NCBI RefSeq assembly: GCF_051903925.1
Contig: NZ_CP173678.1
Span: 620,001 to 684,000, forward strand
Direction: 5' to 3'
Length of the DNA stretch: 64,000 nt
From: G051903925 sp051903925
Lineage (GTDB): Bacteria; Pseudomonadota; Alphaproteobacteria; Zavarziniales; Zavarziniaceae
Under the pieces are notes generated by a model. The model ran no database searches. It was not told the DNA's origin and worked only from the letters and a program-made list of their open reading frames with translations. The position numbers and the translations under genes were made by a program. Position 1 is the first letter of the stretch; each line of letters begins with the position of its first letter. Below, piece by piece: positions 24,302-33,128 of this stretch.

Positions 24302-26764
24302 TCACGCGGGTCGCGGCGCGCGCCCGCGCAGGATCAGCAGCGCTGCCGGAATGGTCAGCACATAGCAGGCTGCCCCCACCCACATCGTGGCGTTGATGCC
24401 GGCCCCCAGGCTGATCAGCACGGCCATGCCGGCGGCCAGGACGCCGGCCGCGCCGTTGATGCCCCACAGCCACGGCGTCAGGCTGGCATCGCGTGCCGTG
24501 ACCAGCCGCATGCCGGTCGGGAACGCCATGCCCATCAGGAAGCCGCCGGGGAACAGCACCGCGATGCAGGCCGCCGCACGGGCCATGAACGACTGCGCCA
24601 CCAGCTCGGCCAGCAGTCCGGGCAGCCACAGCGGCAGCGTGGCGACATAGAGGACAGTCAGCGCGGCCCACAGGGCGACGTGGACGGGCCGCACCAGGCG
24701 CACCCGCTCCGACACGGCCGAGCCGATGCCCGTCGCCAGGATCAGGCTGAACAGCACGACGCTCAGCGCATAGACCGGATGGCCCAGGAAGGTGCCCAGC
24801 CGCTGCAGCAGGGCGATCTCCACAAGCATGAAACCGGTGCCGATGGCCGCGAAGTACAGGGTGCCGCCCCCCGCCAGGCCCCAGCCGCTGCGCGGCGCCA
24901 CCTGGCGCAGCGGATCGACGATGACCAGCACGACGAACAGCAGCGAAATGGCGACCAGCACGATCAGCGTCAGCGTGGCGATCAGGTTGCCGGTCCACAC
25001 CCCTTGCGCCTGCGCCCGGTCGCGGTGGGCGATGAGTTCGCCCAGGCGGTCCAGGCGCAGCATGTTGAAGAAGAAGGGCCGGCTGTCGGTCGACGGCGTC
25101 AGGTCCAGGAAGCTGTCACGGACGGCGGCCAGCAGGCTGGCGTCGTCGGGCGAGGCGACGATCGCCGCCAGCAGGGCCGAATCGGGCGGCCGGCCGGGGG
25201 CCATCTCGACCTTGAAGCCCTTGTCCCGCGCCGCCCGTTGCAGCGCATCCAGGTCGGTGGCGGCCAGGGGCTGGGGCGACATGACCAGCGTCGCGATATG
25301 GCCCGTCGTCGCCATGAACAGGTGGTCGGCCGGGCGCGTCACGCCGCGGGCGTGCAGGCTGCTGACCGCGATGCTGATCATCCGCCCCGTCTCGTCCACG
25401 TAGCCGGGACTGTACCAGCGGCTGACCGTGAACAGGCCCGACGGGGCGAGGTGGTCCAGGAAGGTGGTCCAGCCCTCGACCGTGTAGAGCCCGTTCTCGG
25501 ACAGGGTGAACGCGCCGACGCCGGTCGCGGCCCAGGTGTCGATCAGACTCATCTGGATGATGTCAAAGCGCTGGGTCGTCCGGGCGAACCAGCTTCGCGC
25601 CTCGTCCACCACCAGCGTGACACCGGGCAGGGCCGCGATCCCGGCAAAGTCGGTGAAGCCGGGTGTTGCCGTCAGCAGCCGGATGAAGATCGCGTTGAGC
25701 TCGACGCCCGTCACCTCCGCGATGCCGGACAGCTTGGCCGTCAGCACGTCGCGGCCGCCGCCGACCCCGATGACCGCGGCAGTCCGGCGCCCGGGCACGA
25801 CATAGGCCAGGCCGGATATGTCCTCCAGCAGGTAGCTGACGGACTCGGGCGTGCCGTCGAAGCGGTACATCGCCGTGCCCGCGGACCCGTCGATGATCAG
25901 GGAGCGCATCTCGACCTGCGGCAGGGGCACGAGGTGGGGCGACGGCCCCCACATCTCGGCCGGGCCGCGGAAGGGCGCGCCGCCGCTGATGCGCGAATGA
26001 CTGTTCCAGTCCTCGAACACCGGGCGGTTCGCACCGATCTCCAGCACGCCCTTGACGATCTGCGGACGCAGGCCCGTGCGGCTGGCCTGGTTGGCGACCG
26101 TGGCTGCGACCAGCACCACGGCCAGTGCTGCCAGCCGTGCCCGCTGCCCCCGGGGCACCGGCCCGCCGGCGGCGAACAGAACCGCGGCGATCGCCCCGGC
26201 GGCGGCGATGCCCAGCAGGGCCGAGGCACCGTCCAGGTAGTCCAGCAGCAGGATCACGGCCAGGCAACCGACCGCGGCGCCGACCAGATCGACGGCATAG
26301 ACCGTACCGACGCCCAGGCCGCTGCGCGTCAGTGCCAGGGAAACGGCGATCCCGGCGAAGTAGAAGGGCAGCGCCGCGGACCCTGCCAGCGCGATCCAGC
26401 TGACGATGCTGTTGACGGAGCCGACCTCGGTCACGATCACGCTGGTCTGGATGACGACGGCCAGGGCCGCCGTCAGGCCGAATCCGGCGGCGGCATTGGC
26501 CAGCCGCCCGGCGAGCGAGGCGGGATCGATCGCCCCCAGGCGATGGACGTGCAGCGCCCCGCTGGTCAGGCCGAACATCGCCATGCTGACGTTCAGGAAG
26601 GCGACATAGTACCAGGTGATGACCGAGAACAGCCGCGTTTCCGCGATCTGCAGCATCAGCATTGCGGCGCTGATCACGAACAGGCCCGCGTAGAACGACA
26701 GGCGCCGCAGGCCGGACGGGGCAGGCCCGTCGCCAACGCTCAGACCCCCAGCCTCACGTGTCAC
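24302..26764 (-). CDS. membrane spermidine-synthase-like (SAM-fold) protein
   Basis: The 820-residue protein has three parts. An N-terminal membrane domain (about residues 20-250) opens with FVISAAMLMLQIAETRLFSV. A soluble Rossmann domain with VIGVGGGRDVLTAKLSG and GVELNAIF resembles spermidine synthase. A C-terminal membrane domain (about 580-810) completes it. The polyamine-synthase active-site pattern (DSTDPVGP) is replaced by SLIDTWAATGVGAFTLSENG, so aminopropyl transfer is doubtful. Such multi-pass fusions are widespread and mostly uncharacterised. It lies 87 bases downstream of ccoS on the same strand and could be in the oxidase transcript. Confidence 0.8.
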   Translation of the reverse strand: MTREAGGLSVGDGPAPSGLRRLSFYAGLFVISAAMLMLQIAETRLFSVITWYYVAFLNVSMAMFGLTSGALHVHRLGAIDPASLAGRLANAAAGFGLTAALAVVIQTSVIVTEVGSVNSIVSWIALAGSAALPFYFAGIAVSLALTRSGLGVGTVYAVDLVGAAVGCLAVILLLDYLDGASALLGIAAAGAIAAVLFAAGGPVPRGQRARLAALAVVLVAATVANQASRTGLRPQIVKGVLEIGANRPVFEDWNSHSRISGGAPFRGPAEMWGPSPHLVPLPQVEMRSLIIDGSAGTAMYRFDGTPESVSYLLEDISGLAYVVPGRRTAAVIGVGGGRDVLTAKLSGIAEVTGVELNAIFIRLLTATPGFTDFAGIAALPGVTLVVDEARSWFARTTQRFDIIQMSLIDTWAATGVGAFTLSENGLYTVEGWTTFLDHLAPSGLFTVSRWYSPGYVDETGRMISIAVSSLHARGVTRPADHLFMATTGHIATLVMSPQPLAATDLDALQRAARDKGFKVEMAPGRPPDSALLAAIVASPDDASLLAAVRDSFLDLTPSTDSRPFFFNMLRLDRLGELIAHRDRAQAQGVWTGNLIATLTLIVLVAISLLFVVLVIVDPLRQVAPRSGWGLAGGGTLYFAAIGTGFMLVEIALLQRLGTFLGHPVYALSVVLFSLILATGIGSAVSERVRLVRPVHVALWAALTVLYVATLPLWLPGLLAELVAQSFMARAAACIAVLFPGGFLMGMAFPTGMRLVTARDASLTPWLWGINGAAGVLAAGMAVLISLGAGINATMWVGAACYVLTIPAALLILRGRAPRPA

Positions 26765-26851
26765 GAATCGCCCGCCCCGCCTTGCCCCTGCGCCCGGCGG
26801 CCAGCCTATACGCAGGCCCAGCGCCGGGCCAAGCCGGGCCGGGCCGAAGGA

Positions 26852-27028
26852 TCAGGCTGGCCGGTCGGCGCCTGGTGGCGGCGCGGGCGTCTCGTCGTCG
26901 ATCAGGATGCGGACCGCGGCACCATCCAGGTCCTCGAACTGTCCGGCACGGATGGCCCAGAAGAACGCGGCCAGGCCGGCCAGGCCCAGGCCCAGCGCGA
27001 TGGGGATAAGGACGGCGACACCGGTCAT
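26852..27028 (-). CDS. ccoS: cbb3-type oxidase assembly protein CcoS
   Basis: This short gene (58 residues) reads MTGVAVLIPIALGLGLAGLA followed by AFFWAIRAGQFEDLDG and ILIDDE, ending in a Pro-rich tail. One transmembrane helix followed by 'AF.WA.R.GQF.DL..PA.RIL.D' is the CcoS/FixS signature. CcoS is required for cofactor insertion into the cbb3 oxidase. The gene lies 21 bases downstream of ccoI, completing the ccoGHIS order. Confidence 0.93.
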   Translation of the reverse strand: MTGVAVLIPIALGLGLAGLAAFFWAIRAGQFEDLDGAAVRILIDDETPAPPPGADRPA

Positions 27029-27049
27029 GGCGTGGGCTCCTCCGTCACC

Positions 27050-29215
27050 TCAGCGAGCGGCACGGCGCAGGCGCAGCGCATTGGCGACCACGATCAGGGA
27101 CGAACCCGACATGGCCAGCGCCGCGACCAGCGGCGTCACCAGCCCGGCAAAGGCCAGCGGCACCGCGACGACATTATAGACGATGGCAAGGGCGATGTTC
27201 TGCCGGACCACGCGCATCGTCCGCCGGGCCGCCGCCACCGCTCGCGGTACCGGCATCAGGCCGTCGCCCAGGAACAGCATGTCGGCCGCGGTCTGGCCCA
27301 CGTCGCTGGCCGAGGATGGCGCCAGGGAGACATGGGCCGCCTTCAGCGCCGGCCCGTCGTTCAGGCCGTCGCCGACCATCACGACCCGGTGTCCCGCCGC
27401 CGCCAGGCGCTGGATCGCCGTCACCTTGTCCTGGGGCAGCAGGGCGGCATGGCCCTCCACGTCCAGGCTGGCGGCCAGCACCTCCACCGCCTCGGCCCGG
27501 TCGCCGGAAAGGATCACGGGGCGCAGGCCGAGCGCCTTGACCCGCTCCAGCGCCGCAAGGGCGTCGGGGCGCGGCGCATCGTCGAACGGCACGACGCGCA
27601 CCGGGCCGGTGCCGGCCCGGAACGCGATCACCAGGCTGCCCGGCAACGGGGGCAGGTCCTGAAGCCCCAGCCAGGACGGACGGCCCAGGCGTACCAGGCG
27701 GGACGCACCGGATGCGTCCGCCGCCATGCCCTCGACGCCCTGGCCAGGGACTTCCCGGATATTGGTCAGGGTTGCGGGCACCACGCCATCCGCCACCAGG
27801 GCCTGGGCCAGCGCGCGCGACAGGGGGTGCCGGCTGGCCTGCGCAAGCGCCAGCGCCGCCGGCTTTTCCGCCGCCGCCAGACCCAGGTCGCCGACCGGGA
27901 CCGGGCGGCCCAGGGTCAGCGTCCCCGTCTTGTCGAACAGCGCGGTGTCGACCTCGGCCAGGCGCTCCAGGGCGGACCCGTCCTTGATCAGGATGCCGGC
28001 GCGCATCAGGGCGCCCGCCGCAACCACCTGCGACACGGGCACGGCCAGGCCCAGGGCGCAGGGACAGGTGATGATCAGGACGGCGATGGCAATCAGGATC
28101 GCCTGGTGCAGGCCGGCCCCCGCAACCAGCCAGGTGACCAGGGCCAGCGCCGCCAGCGTATGCACGGCCGGTGCGTACCAGCGCGCGGCGCGGTCGGCCA
28201 GGCGGACGTAACGCGACTTCGCCTGCCCCGCCGCCTCCATCAGGCGCGCGATGTCGGCGATCACCGTGTCGGGCCCGGCGGCCGTCACCTTCACCACCAG
28301 GGGCGCGTCCAGGTTCAGCGTGCCGGCCAGGACGCGGGCGCCCGGTGCCACCGGCTCGGGCCGGCTTTCGCCGGTGATCAACGCACGGTCGAGCTGGCTT
28401 GCCCCCTCCTCCACGATGCCGTCGGCGGCCAGGCGCTCGCCCGCTGCGACGCTGATCCGCATGTTGGGGGCCAGCTCGTCCGCCTTGCGCCAGGCCAGCG
28501 TCCCGTCGGGCGCGCGGACGAAGGCCCCGGACGCCGTCTGCCGCATCAGGGCGGCGACCCCGTCCTGGGCCCGGGCGCGCATCACGCTATCCAGGAAGCG
28601 CCCGGCCAGCAGGAAGAACAGCAGCATCACCGCGCCGTCGAAATAGGCGTGGGGGCCGCTGGTCGCCGTCTCGTACACGCTGATCCCGCAGGCCATCAGC
28701 ACCCCGATCGAGATCGGCACGTCCATGTTGGTGCGACGCTGGCGCAGTGCGGCCCAGGCGCTGGCAAAGAACGGCCGCCCGGCATAGGCGACCGTGGGCA
28801 GCGCGATGATGCCCGACAGCAGGTGGAACAGGTCGCGCGTCGCGCCATCCGCCCCCGACCAGACCGAGACGGACAGCAGCATGATGTTCATCGCCGCGAA
28901 GCCGGCCACGGCCAGGGCCTTGACCAGGCGCCGGCTCTCGGCGTTCGCCGGCGCTTGCGCCTCTCCCGCGAAGGGCTCGGCGGCGAAGCCGGTGCGCTCG
29001 ATCGCGGCATGGATCCCGGCCAGGTCGATGTCCGGCAGGTGGGCGACGCTCACGCGGCGCGTGGTGAAGTTGACGCGGGCGTCGACGATGCCCGGTTCGG
29101 CCTTCAGGCTCCGCTCGATCTTCGCGATGCAGCCGGCGCAATGGATGCCAGGCACGTTGAACAGGGCGACCGCCGCCGCCTGCGCCGCCTCCGGCGGCCT
29201 TGCCAGCGCGTTCAT
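27050..29215 (-). CDS. ccoI: copper-translocating P1B-type ATPase CcoI/FixI
   Basis: The protein has 721 residues from ATG 29215; the frame continues upstream into ccoH but the family N-terminus is MNALARPPEAAQ. A heavy-metal domain with GIHCAGC (Cys 26 and 29) is followed by the membrane CPC motif in IITCPCALGLAVPV, the phosphorylated Asp in FDKTGTLTLGRP, the SRHPLSRAL HP locus and GDGLNDGPAL. It exports Cu(I) across the inner membrane for assembly of the haem-copper centre of cbb3 oxidase. It starts just before the stop of ccoH (gap of two bases). Confidence 0.95.
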   Translation of the reverse strand: MNALARPPEAAQAAAVALFNVPGIHCAGCIAKIERSLKAEPGIVDARVNFTTRRVSVAHLPDIDLAGIHAAIERTGFAAEPFAGEAQAPANAESRRLVKALAVAGFAAMNIMLLSVSVWSGADGATRDLFHLLSGIIALPTVAYAGRPFFASAWAALRQRRTNMDVPISIGVLMACGISVYETATSGPHAYFDGAVMLLFFLLAGRFLDSVMRARAQDGVAALMRQTASGAFVRAPDGTLAWRKADELAPNMRISVAAGERLAADGIVEEGASQLDRALITGESRPEPVAPGARVLAGTLNLDAPLVVKVTAAGPDTVIADIARLMEAAGQAKSRYVRLADRAARWYAPAVHTLAALALVTWLVAGAGLHQAILIAIAVLIITCPCALGLAVPVSQVVAAGALMRAGILIKDGSALERLAEVDTALFDKTGTLTLGRPVPVGDLGLAAAEKPAALALAQASRHPLSRALAQALVADGVVPATLTNIREVPGQGVEGMAADASGASRLVRLGRPSWLGLQDLPPLPGSLVIAFRAGTGPVRVVPFDDAPRPDALAALERVKALGLRPVILSGDRAEAVEVLAASLDVEGHAALLPQDKVTAIQRLAAAGHRVVMVGDGLNDGPALKAAHVSLAPSSASDVGQTAADMLFLGDGLMPVPRAVAAARRTMRVVRQNIALAIVYNVVAVPLAFAGLVTPLVAALAMSGSSLIVVANALRLRRAAR

Positions 29216-29217
29216 GG

Positions 29218-29751
29218 TCAGGGCGTTCCTGGCGCGGGCCCGTCCCCGCCGGCTGCGGCGGGATCCCAGGTCGCACCGGTGCGGGTGTTCACGTCGCGGA
29301 CGAACCGTGCCTCGTTCGCGCCGGCCTGGACGCTGAGGCGCACGATCCACCGCCCCTCCGGCAGCGGCTCCTCCGCCAGGAAGGCGCCCTCCGCGGTGCG
29401 GTGGAAGACGATGGCGCGGTCCGGCTCCTGGCCCAGCGGATGCGCGGCGACGGCCTGGACCCGGGCGCCCTCGACCGGCACGGCGGCGCGGACTTGCACC
29501 ATCAGCCGGCGCTCCGGGTCGAGCCCCGCGTCGAGCGTCCAGCCCTGGGCGTCCTGGGCCCGGGCCTGGGCCAGCCAGGCGTTGAAGTTCTGGCTGGCGA
29601 CGTAGGAGTTCTCGACCACCTTGCCGCCGAAGGTCGACACGGCAAAGGTTGCCATCAGCAGGTTCACCGCGATCACCACGCCAAAGAAGGCGACCAGGAT
29701 CCCGGTCATGTGCCAGCCAGTGAAGCGGCCATGCGCGACGTGTGCGCTCAT
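29218..29751 (-). CDS. ccoH: cbb3 oxidase assembly protein CcoH/FixH
   Basis: The 177-residue protein has one N-terminal transmembrane helix (TGILVAFFGVVIAVNLLMAT) followed by a periplasmic beta-rich domain. The opening GRFTGWHMTGILVAFFGVVI and the segment VENSYVASQNFNAWLAQAR are hallmarks of FixH. It helps insert copper and stabilise the oxidase with CcoI. Position between ccoG (one base gap) and ccoI confirms the call. Confidence 0.95.
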   Translation of the reverse strand: MSAHVAHGRFTGWHMTGILVAFFGVVIAVNLLMATFAVSTFGGKVVENSYVASQNFNAWLAQARAQDAQGWTLDAGLDPERRLMVQVRAAVPVEGARVQAVAAHPLGQEPDRAIVFHRTAEGAFLAEEPLPEGRWIVRLSVQAGANEARFVRDVNTRTGATWDPAAAGGDGPAPGTP

Positions 29752-29752
29752 C

Positions 29753-31222
29753 TCAGCGTCCTCCTTCCGGGCGTTCGAAGAAGCTCTCGTCGGCGGCCTC
29801 GCCGCCTTCCTCGTCCAGCGCGCGCACGACGAAGGCCAGCGCCTCGCGCGGTTCGCCCATGGCGGGCGCTGCGATGAACAGCCGGGTCTTGGCCACCTGG
29901 TCGGCCGGGACGGTCACCTGCACGCTGCGCCCGGCCCGCTCGCGCGTGCCGTCCTCGGCCCACAACTGCGCCTGGGCCAGGCCGTCCAGGCTGATTTCCA
30001 TCGTGCGCGGCCGGTTCTGCATGTTGCGGACGTTGATCGTATAGGTGTTGCGGATGCTGCCGTCCGACAGGCGGACCCAGGTCGGATTGCGGTCCTGCAG
30101 GGCGTGGATGTCGATGCGGTCGCGCTGGCCCAGCATGAACAGCATGCCCAGGCCGATCGCCCCCCAGACCGAGAAGTAGACCAGCGTGCGCGGGCGCAGC
30201 AGGCGCTTCAGCGCGGGCATGGTGGGCTTGCCCGCGATGGCCAGGCTGGAGTCGAGGGACGTGGTGTAGCCGATCAGGCGAGTGGGCCGCTCGAGCTTCT
30301 CCATCACCTGGTCGCAGGCGTCGATGCACAGGCCGCAGGTGATGCAGCCGATCTGCGAACCCTGGCGGATGTCGATCCCCGTGGGGCAGACGGCGACGCA
30401 GGCATTGCAGTCGATGCAGTCGCCGACCTTCTGCGCGGGCAGGTCGACTGCCGTGCGCTTGGTGCCGTGGGTGCGCGGCTCGCCGCGCCAGTGCTTGTAG
30501 GTCACGGTGAGCGACTGCTCGTCCATCATGGCGCCCTGGATGCGGGGCCAGGGGCACATGTAGATGCAGACCTGCTCGCGCAGCAGCCCGCCCAGGATGT
30601 AGGTCGTGGCCGTCAGCGTCATCACCGTGCCATAGGCGACGAAGGGCGCCTCCCCGCTCACGAAGCTGCGCGCCAGGGTGGGCGCATCGGCGAAATAGAA
30701 GATCCAGGCGCCGCCGGTCGCCAGGGCGATCAGCAGCCAGGCCGAATGCTTGGCGGCGCGCTTCACCACCTTGTCCAGGGTCCAGGGCCCGCGTTCCAGC
30801 TTGATCTGCGCGTTGCGGTCGCCGTCGATCAGGCGCTCCACATGCAGGAACAGGTCGGTCCACACCGTCTGCGGGCAGGCATAGCCGCACCAGGCGCGAC
30901 CCACGGCCGAGGTGACGAGGAACAGGCCGACGCCCGCCATGATGAGAAGGCCGGCCACGTAATAGAATTCGTGCGGCCAGATCTCGATCGAGAACATGAA
31001 GAAGCGGCGATTGGCCAGGTCCACCAGCACCGCCTGGTCCGGCGCATAGGGGCCGCGGTCCCAGCGCAGCCAGGGCGTGACATAGTAGATGGTCAGCGTC
31101 ACCACCATGATCGCCCATTTCAGCCGGCGATAGACGCCGTCGACCGAACGGGGATGGATCTGGCGCCGCGCCTCGAACAGGTGGGGCGCCTCCGGGCTGG
31201 ATACGCTGTCGGGTACGGACAT
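29753..31222 (-). CDS. ccoG: cbb3 oxidase accessory iron-sulfur protein CcoG
   Basis: The protein has 489 residues from ATG 31222, preceded by GAGGA; a longer frame upstream is non-coding in character. It has membrane segments near residues 40-60, 85-110 and 160-230. AWCGYACPQTVWTDLFLHVE is followed by two 4Fe-4S cysteine clusters in CIDCNACVAVCPTGIDI and CITCGLCIDACDQVM. The periplasmic C-terminal domain is immunoglobulin-like. CcoG reduces copper for delivery to the oxidase in characterised relatives. It is 67 bases downstream of ccoP. Confidence 0.95.
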   Translation of the reverse strand: MSVPDSVSSPEAPHLFEARRQIHPRSVDGVYRRLKWAIMVVTLTIYYVTPWLRWDRGPYAPDQAVLVDLANRRFFMFSIEIWPHEFYYVAGLLIMAGVGLFLVTSAVGRAWCGYACPQTVWTDLFLHVERLIDGDRNAQIKLERGPWTLDKVVKRAAKHSAWLLIALATGGAWIFYFADAPTLARSFVSGEAPFVAYGTVMTLTATTYILGGLLREQVCIYMCPWPRIQGAMMDEQSLTVTYKHWRGEPRTHGTKRTAVDLPAQKVGDCIDCNACVAVCPTGIDIRQGSQIGCITCGLCIDACDQVMEKLERPTRLIGYTTSLDSSLAIAGKPTMPALKRLLRPRTLVYFSVWGAIGLGMLFMLGQRDRIDIHALQDRNPTWVRLSDGSIRNTYTINVRNMQNRPRTMEISLDGLAQAQLWAEDGTRERAGRSVQVTVPADQVAKTRLFIAAPAMGEPREALAFVVRALDEEGGEAADESFFERPEGGR

Positions 31223-31289
31223 GATGTGATCCTCAGGGGACCGGCACGGGATGCGAAGGATCCCGCGCCGCTTTCTGGATGCCGGCGGC

Positions 31290-32231
31290 CTACTGGGTGG
31301 GGACGGGCACGGGGTCGAAGGGCAGGGCCTCGCCTCCGCCCAGGGAGTGCACATAGGCGGCCAGCATCTTCAGCGTGACCTCGTCCAGGCGCGTGTTCCA
31401 GGCGGGCATCACGCCGGCCCGGGCATTGGTCACGGTCTGGATCAGCGTCGGCACGTCCCCGCCATAGAGCCAGATCGCATCCGTGAGGTTCGGCGCGCCC
31501 TGGTTGCGGTCGCCCTTGCCGTCCGCGCCATGGCAGGCGGTGCAGTTCTCCCCGAACAGCGCGGCGCCGCGGGCCGAAGCCTCCGTCGCCTGGTCCTGGC
31601 CCGAGATGACGCGAACATGGGCGACGACGTCGCGCACCTGGTCCGTGGTCAGGATGCCGTCGCGGCCAAAGGCCGGCATCATCGACAGGTGGGTGTCGTC
31701 ATTGCCCGGCTGGCGGATGCCGTTGGTAATGGTGGTCAGGATCTCGCGGATATTGCCGCCCCACAGCCAGTCGTCGTCGTTCAGGTTGGGATAGCCGGCA
31801 AAGCCCGCGGCGCCGGAGCCATGGCATTGCACGCAATGCACCTTGAAGGCCGAGCGTCCCCCCTCGACCGCGGCGCGCATCAGGGGGGAGTTGGGCTCCA
31901 GCCGCTCGACCGGCGTCGCGGCCAGCTGCTGGCGCACCGCCTCCTTGGCCGTGCGGTCGGCGGCCAGTGCCTGCTCCAGCTCGCCATGGCTGGTCCAGCC
32001 CAGCACGCCCTTGGTCGCGCTGTCGACCAGCGGCCAGGCCGGATAGGCGATCATGTAGCCGATCGCGAAGACGATGGTGGCGTACAGCGTCCACAGCCAC
32101 CAGCGCGGCATGGGCGTGTCCAGTTCCTCGATCCCGTCCCATTCGTGGCCGACGGTCACGGTCCCGGTCTTCTCGTCGATCCGCTTGCCGGGACCCGTCG
32201 TCTGTCCCCCGATCACCTGGTCTTCAGGCAT
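31290..32231 (-). CDS. ccoP: cbb3-type cytochrome c oxidase subunit III (di-haem CcoP)
   Basis: The protein has 313 residues from ATG 32231 (MPEDQVIGG); an ATG six codons earlier is possible. One transmembrane helix (WWLWTLYATIVFAIGYMIAY) precedes two class I cytochrome c domains with haem sites CVQCH and CTACH, and axial Met candidates in SMMPAF and GVMPAW. The start overlaps the end of ccoQ by eight bases. It passes electrons to CcoO and CcoN at the periplasmic face. Confidence 0.96.
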   Translation of the reverse strand: MPEDQVIGGQTTGPGKRIDEKTGTVTVGHEWDGIEELDTPMPRWWLWTLYATIVFAIGYMIAYPAWPLVDSATKGVLGWTSHGELEQALAADRTAKEAVRQQLAATPVERLEPNSPLMRAAVEGGRSAFKVHCVQCHGSGAAGFAGYPNLNDDDWLWGGNIREILTTITNGIRQPGNDDTHLSMMPAFGRDGILTTDQVRDVVAHVRVISGQDQATEASARGAALFGENCTACHGADGKGDRNQGAPNLTDAIWLYGGDVPTLIQTVTNARAGVMPAWNTRLDEVTLKMLAAYVHSLGGGEALPFDPVPVPTQ

Positions 32232-32385
32232 CGTGGCGCTCCTCGTCAAAGATCATCGTGGCGGCGCGGGCGTGGTCCGCCCGGGCCTTGCGGCGGAAGG
32301 TCCAGCCGATCAGGGCCAGGAACGACCCGGTCATGAAGACCAGGCCCCAGCTGTCGGCGAAATGGCGCAGGGCGTCATAGGTCAT
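32224..32385 (-). CDS. ccoQ: cbb3-type oxidase subunit IV CcoQ
   Basis: The gene encodes 53 residues: MTYDALRHFADSWGLVFMTG, then SFLALIGWTFRRKARADHAR and a short acidic tail. 'Y..LR.FAD.WGL.....F...I.W.FR' is the FixQ/CcoQ pattern, with a single membrane helix that stabilises the core complex. Its ATG overlaps the ccoO stop (ATGA) and its stop overlaps the ccoP start. Confidence 0.95.
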   Translation of the reverse strand: MTYDALRHFADSWGLVFMTGSFLALIGWTFRRKARADHARAATMIFDEERHDA

Positions 32386-33116
32386 TGGGCCTGCTCCTGC
32401 GGCTTGGCCGCGTTGAAGTCGACCAGCGTGCCCAGCATCTGGAGATAGGCGACCAGTGCGTCCATTTCGGTCAGGCGCCGGGGATCGCCGTCGAAGTCGC
32501 GGGCCTGCGCCTTGGGATAGCGGGCCAGCACGCCGTCGGTATCGGCATCCGGGTCGGCCTGCGCCGCCAGGTCGGCCTGCGCGTGCTCGACCTGCTCGTC
32601 CGTGTAGGGGACGCCGACCCGGCGCTGGGCCCGCAGGTGGGCGGCCATGTCGTCGACCCGCAGCGGACGCTCCCGCAGGAAGGCATAGGTCGGCATGATC
32701 GACTCAGGCACCACCGACTGCGGATTGACCAGGTGCTGGACGTGCCATTCGTCGGAATAGCGGTTGCCGACGCGGGCGAGGTCCGGGCCGGTGCGCTTCG
32801 ACCCCCATTGGAAGGGGTGGTCGTACATGCTCTCGGCCGCCAGGCTGTAGGGGCCATAGCGCTCGACCTCGTCCCGGAAGGGACGGACCATCTGGCTGTG
32901 GCAGTTGTAGCAGCCTTCGCGCACGTAGATGTTGCGCCCCGCCAGTTCCAGCGGGCTGTAGGGGCGCACCCCCTCGACCTTCTCGACCGTCGAGTCGATC
33001 CAGAAAAGGGGGGCGATCTCCACGATGCCGCCGATGGCGACGACCAGGAACGACAGGGCCGCCAGCAAGGTGACGTTCTTCTCGATCCGCTTGTGGGCGG
33101 ACACGGTTGTGCTCAT
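32382..33116 (-). CDS. ccoO: cbb3-type cytochrome c oxidase subunit II (mono-haem CcoO)
   Basis: The protein has 244 residues from ATG 33116. This start is preferred over ATG 33122 because AAGGGGAC sits at proper distance from it and too close to the other. An N-terminal anchor helix (LLAALSFLVVAIGGIVEI) precedes a periplasmic cytochrome c domain with haem site CYNCH in YVREGCYNCHSQMVRPFRDE and axial Met in PESIMPTYAFL. The start lies 12 bases after the ccoN stop. Confidence 0.97.
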   Translation of the reverse strand: MSTTVSAHKRIEKNVTLLAALSFLVVAIGGIVEIAPLFWIDSTVEKVEGVRPYSPLELAGRNIYVREGCYNCHSQMVRPFRDEVERYGPYSLAAESMYDHPFQWGSKRTGPDLARVGNRYSDEWHVQHLVNPQSVVPESIMPTYAFLRERPLRVDDMAAHLRAQRRVGVPYTDEQVEHAQADLAAQADPDADTDGVLARYPKAQARDFDGDPRRLTEMDALVAYLQMLGTLVDFNAAKPQEQAQ

Positions 33117-33128
33117 GGGCATGTCCCC

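Noticed and set aside
24152..29605. Plus-strand open frame of about 1817 codons
   Set aside because: It runs antisense to the acyl-CoA ligase, the SAM-fold membrane protein and ccoS-ccoI-ccoH. Its translation is Gln/Arg/His/Gly-rich nonsense caused by GC bias.
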